Source: Candidatus Dormiibacterota bacterium
GTDB lineage: Bacteria > Chloroflexota > Dormibacteria > Dormibacterales > Dormibacteraceae
Direction: 5' to 3'
Assembly (NCBI GenBank): GCA_955652675.1
Contig: CATPBP010000160.1
Location: forward strand, 1 to 45,187
DNA: 45,187 bases
Of the stretch, positions 43,258 to 45,187 are shown piece by piece. Numbering within the stretch: the stretch's first letter is position 1; every line of letters starts with the position of its first letter. The notes under the pieces were generated by a model. It was not told the DNA's origin and did no database searches. It was given only the letters and a program-made list of their open reading frames with translations. The translations under genes and the position numbers were made by a program.

Positions 43258-44720
43258 AGTCGCCCGTCCAGCGCGTCACGACGGATCAGCTCGGCGGTCA
43301 CGGATGCGGTCATGAGCACCCCGGGAATGCCCGCGCCGGGGTGCGTCCCCGCTCCCGCGTAGTAGACACCGGGCACATCACGATCGCGGTTCGGCTGCCG
43401 GAAGTAGGCCGACTGCCACAACAGTGGCTCGGGCCCGAACGCGTTTCCCTGCGGGCTGGCGAGCTCGTCGCGGAACGTGTGGGGAGTCCAGCGGTGCTCG
43501 ACCTCGATCGAATCGCGAAGGCCCGTCAGTGCCAGCCCGTTGGGCGACTCGAGCATGTCGAGGACACGTTCGCGCAGCGGCTCTTCAGCCTCGGACCAGG
43601 CAAATCCGGAGCCGAGGTTGGGCACTGGCAGCAGGACGGAGATCGATTCGCCGCCTTCAGGAGCCATAGCCGGCTCCGTCCGCGACGGAGCGTGGACGTA
43701 CAGGCTGAGGCTCGCCGGTAATCGCCGTGCCACCGTGACGTCGTGGATGAACCCTCGGTAGTCGTTCCCGACCAACAGCGTGTGGTGTTGCAACTGGGAA
43801 AACTTGCGGCGCACGCCCAGGTAGAGGAGGAAGCAGCTCATGGTCAGGCGGGGGACCCGGCCGTTGAGTCCGAGCAGGTTGCGGCGGGTGGTGACCACAT
43901 CGGCGTTGCTCACGACGACCTCCGCCTCGACGAAATCGCCCGAGGCCGTCTTGACTCCGACCGCGCTACCGTTTCGGCGGACGATCTCGGTGACAGGGTC
44001 GCCACAGCGAAGCTCGCCGCCACCCTTGACGATCCGCGCCAGGGCTTCGACCAACGACCACATGCCCCCTTCGGAGTACCAGACTCCGCCGGCCACCTGG
44101 AGGTATGCCAGGGCGGCGTAGACGGCGGGTACGCGAAAAGGGTTGCCTCCGATGAAGAGCGGATGAAACGCGAACGCCTGCCGGACATGGGGCTCCCGGA
44201 AGAAGCGGCCGACGAAACCGTCGACGCTTCGGAGGGCACCCAGCTGGGCCATCTTGGGAACGAGTGAGAGGAAACCGCCGAGCTCGAGGAACGGCCGGTT
44301 GCCCGCGACCAGCACAGCCTCCTCGTGGATGCTCCTGCTCGAGGCCATGAAGTCGTCGTAGCGGCCGGCGTCTGCGAGGCTGAACTCGGTGATCTGCTCG
44401 ATCATCGCCGCCCGGTCGCCGTTGAACAGGAGCGTTTCCTCCTCGCCTTCCCATGAGATCCGATAGAAGGGATCCAGACGCCGCAGCTTCAGCTCTTGCG
44501 CGGACGACGTTCCGGCAGCGGCGAACAGGTCGTCGAGAAGCTCGGGCATCGTGATCAACGAAGGTCCGGTGTCGAATTGCCAGCCCCGGTCGCAGATCCG
44601 GCTGGCCCGGCCGCCCGGTTCCGGCCGGCCCTCGACCACGGTGACTCGGTGCCCTGCGGCCAAGAGGCGGATGGCCGTCGCCAGCCCGCCGAAACCGGCT
44701 CCGATGACTGCGACCCTCAT
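43254..44720 (-). CDS. crtI: Phytoene desaturase-family oxidoreductase CrtI-like
   Basis: A 488-residue FAD enzyme that desaturates (or otherwise oxidises) the carotenoid backbone. The N-terminal dinucleotide fold is VAVIGAGFGGLATAIRLLAA, TVVEGRPEPGGRASRI; GWQFDTGPSLITMPELLDDL is the typical CrtI continuation. The C-terminal signature GVYYAGAGTHPGAGIPGVLM is intact. ATG 44720 overlaps the stop of the upstream glycosyltransferase (ATGA); the longer frame to 44948 is a shadow. Operon: glycosyltransferase, crtI, crtB, plsY. CrtN/CrtP-type oxidases share the fold, so the exact reaction is open. Confidence 0.93.
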   Translation of the reverse strand: MRVAVIGAGFGGLATAIRLLAAGHRVTVVEGRPEPGGRASRICDRGWQFDTGPSLITMPELLDDLFAAAGTSSAQELKLRRLDPFYRISWEGEEETLLFNGDRAAMIEQITEFSLADAGRYDDFMASSRSIHEEAVLVAGNRPFLELGGFLSLVPKMAQLGALRSVDGFVGRFFREPHVRQAFAFHPLFIGGNPFRVPAVYAALAYLQVAGGVWYSEGGMWSLVEALARIVKGGGELRCGDPVTEIVRRNGSAVGVKTASGDFVEAEVVVSNADVVTTRRNLLGLNGRVPRLTMSCFLLYLGVRRKFSQLQHHTLLVGNDYRGFIHDVTVARRLPASLSLYVHAPSRTEPAMAPEGGESISVLLPVPNLGSGFAWSEAEEPLRERVLDMLESPNGLALTGLRDSIEVEHRWTPHTFRDELASPQGNAFGPEPLLWQSAYFRQPNRDRDVPGVYYAGAGTHPGAGIPGVLMTASVTAELIRRDALDGRL

Positions 44721-45187
44721 CGAATCTGACCTGCGAGTTCGGTTCCGCGCCAGACCGGCCGGCGGCCGCGCAGGCCGTCGGCCACGCTCAGGCCCATGGC
44801 CAAGAGCGTCGCCATCCAGGTGACGGGGTGCCACGCCATCGTGGACAGGGGCTGCCGCTCGCTGATCGCAACCGCGGATCGCAACAAAAGCAGGGCGACC
44901 AATCCGAGGCTGGCGCCCAGGAGGGCCGGTCTGTCCGAGGTGAACCACGCCATTGCGAGTGCAAGCCCGGGCACCAGGAAGACCGTGGCCAGGCCGACCA
45001 GGCCGGCCAGCGCCACCGCCAGCGAGTACCCGCAGTAGGCGTAATACATGCGCCGCCAGGCGGCGCGAACCTGGCGGGCCGAATCGTAGTGCCGAGTGAC
45101 TCCCAGGTCGGCGCCATGGAGCAACCCGACGGGCCGGCCCGCGGCGGCGAAAAGCCTGGCCAGGTCCAGGTCCTCGCGGTTGGAGCC
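44717..45187 (-). CDS. Family 2 glycosyltransferase, C-terminal part (partial)
   Basis: Open from the right edge to the stop at 44717 (156 residues). REDLDLARLFAAAGRPVGLL resembles the acidic loop (EDxDLAxRxxxxG) near the end of GT2 domains, followed by TRHYDSARQVRAAWRRMYYA and three membrane helices (LAVALAGLVGLATVFLV, ALLGASLGLVALLLL, WMATLLAMGLSV). Enzymes of this form next to crtI and crtB, such as CruC- or CrtQ-like proteins, attach sugar to carotenoids. The N-terminal donor-binding part is outside the window. Translationally coupled to crtI. Confidence 0.82.
   Translation of the reverse strand, partial: GSNREDLDLARLFAAAGRPVGLLHGADLGVTRHYDSARQVRAAWRRMYYAYCGYSLAVALAGLVGLATVFLVPGLALAMAWFTSDRPALLGASLGLVALLLLRSAVAISERQPLSTMAWHPVTWMATLLAMGLSVADGLRGRRPVWRGTELAGQIR

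Overview
The window is about 45 kb of high-GC (roughly 65%) bacterial chromosome with no rRNA, tRNA, CRISPR array or transposase that I can recognise. A DevS/DevR-type two-component pair, a SARP/BTAD regulator, NarL-type kinases, an F420-reductase-like oxidoreductase and a crtI-crtB carotenoid operon suggest a Terrabacteria lineage such as Actinomycetota, Dormibacterota or Chloroflexota. The sequence alone does not let me choose between these.

Left part (1-17 kb): a small membrane-protein operon running off the left edge (possibly into a b-type cytochrome), a LapA-like protein, a broken universal stress protein, an intact but isolated atpG behind a decayed atpA tail, phosphoketolase, a VIT/CCC1-type transporter, an adenylate kinase fused to an acyl-CoA thioesterase, an inorganic pyrophosphatase remnant, aldehyde and alcohol dehydrogenases, a glycogen-debranching-type glucosidase, and two convergent CBS/pyridoxamine-oxidase-like gene pairs. 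Middle part (17-29 kb): GAPDH, a DevS-like GAF sensor kinase and its DevR-like regulator in convergent orientation, a GNAT/ADP-forming acyl-CoA synthetase fusion, a SARP regulator with a small partner gene, and a second NarL-type two-component pair. Together the metabolic genes outline a fermentative, energy-sparing programme: phosphoketolase gives acetyl-phosphate, the ADP-forming synthetase could make ATP from acetyl-CoA, and ADH and ALDH interconvert alcohol, aldehyde and acid. The presence of stress and redox sensors suggests expression under hypoxia or starvation.

The most interesting signal is regulatory. Three minus-strand promoters (before the small-membrane operon, phosphoketolase and aldehyde dehydrogenase) carry the same three heptamers at exact 11-bp spacing, followed at a fixed distance by a -10-like hexamer. 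A fourth, two-heptamer copy with a good -10 (TACCGT) lies just before a 79-codon gene directly behind the SARP gene. This is the architecture bound by SARP or OmpR-family winged-helix activators and defines a local regulon.

Right part (29-45 kb): a patchwork of intact genes (VOC protein, glycoamylase, GT39 glycosyltransferase, a TetR-controlled reductase/tautomerase operon, a methyltransferase) mixed with many broken ones (WYL regulator, SDR, NTF2-like, LuxR tail, ftsH, ferritin-like). There is also a 44-bp inverted repeat and two diverged members of an unrecognised small-protein family. It ends with a tightly overlapping operon: glycosyltransferase, crtI, crtB, plsY. Several frameshifts could be sequencing errors, but the number of truncated remnants indicates real gene decay.
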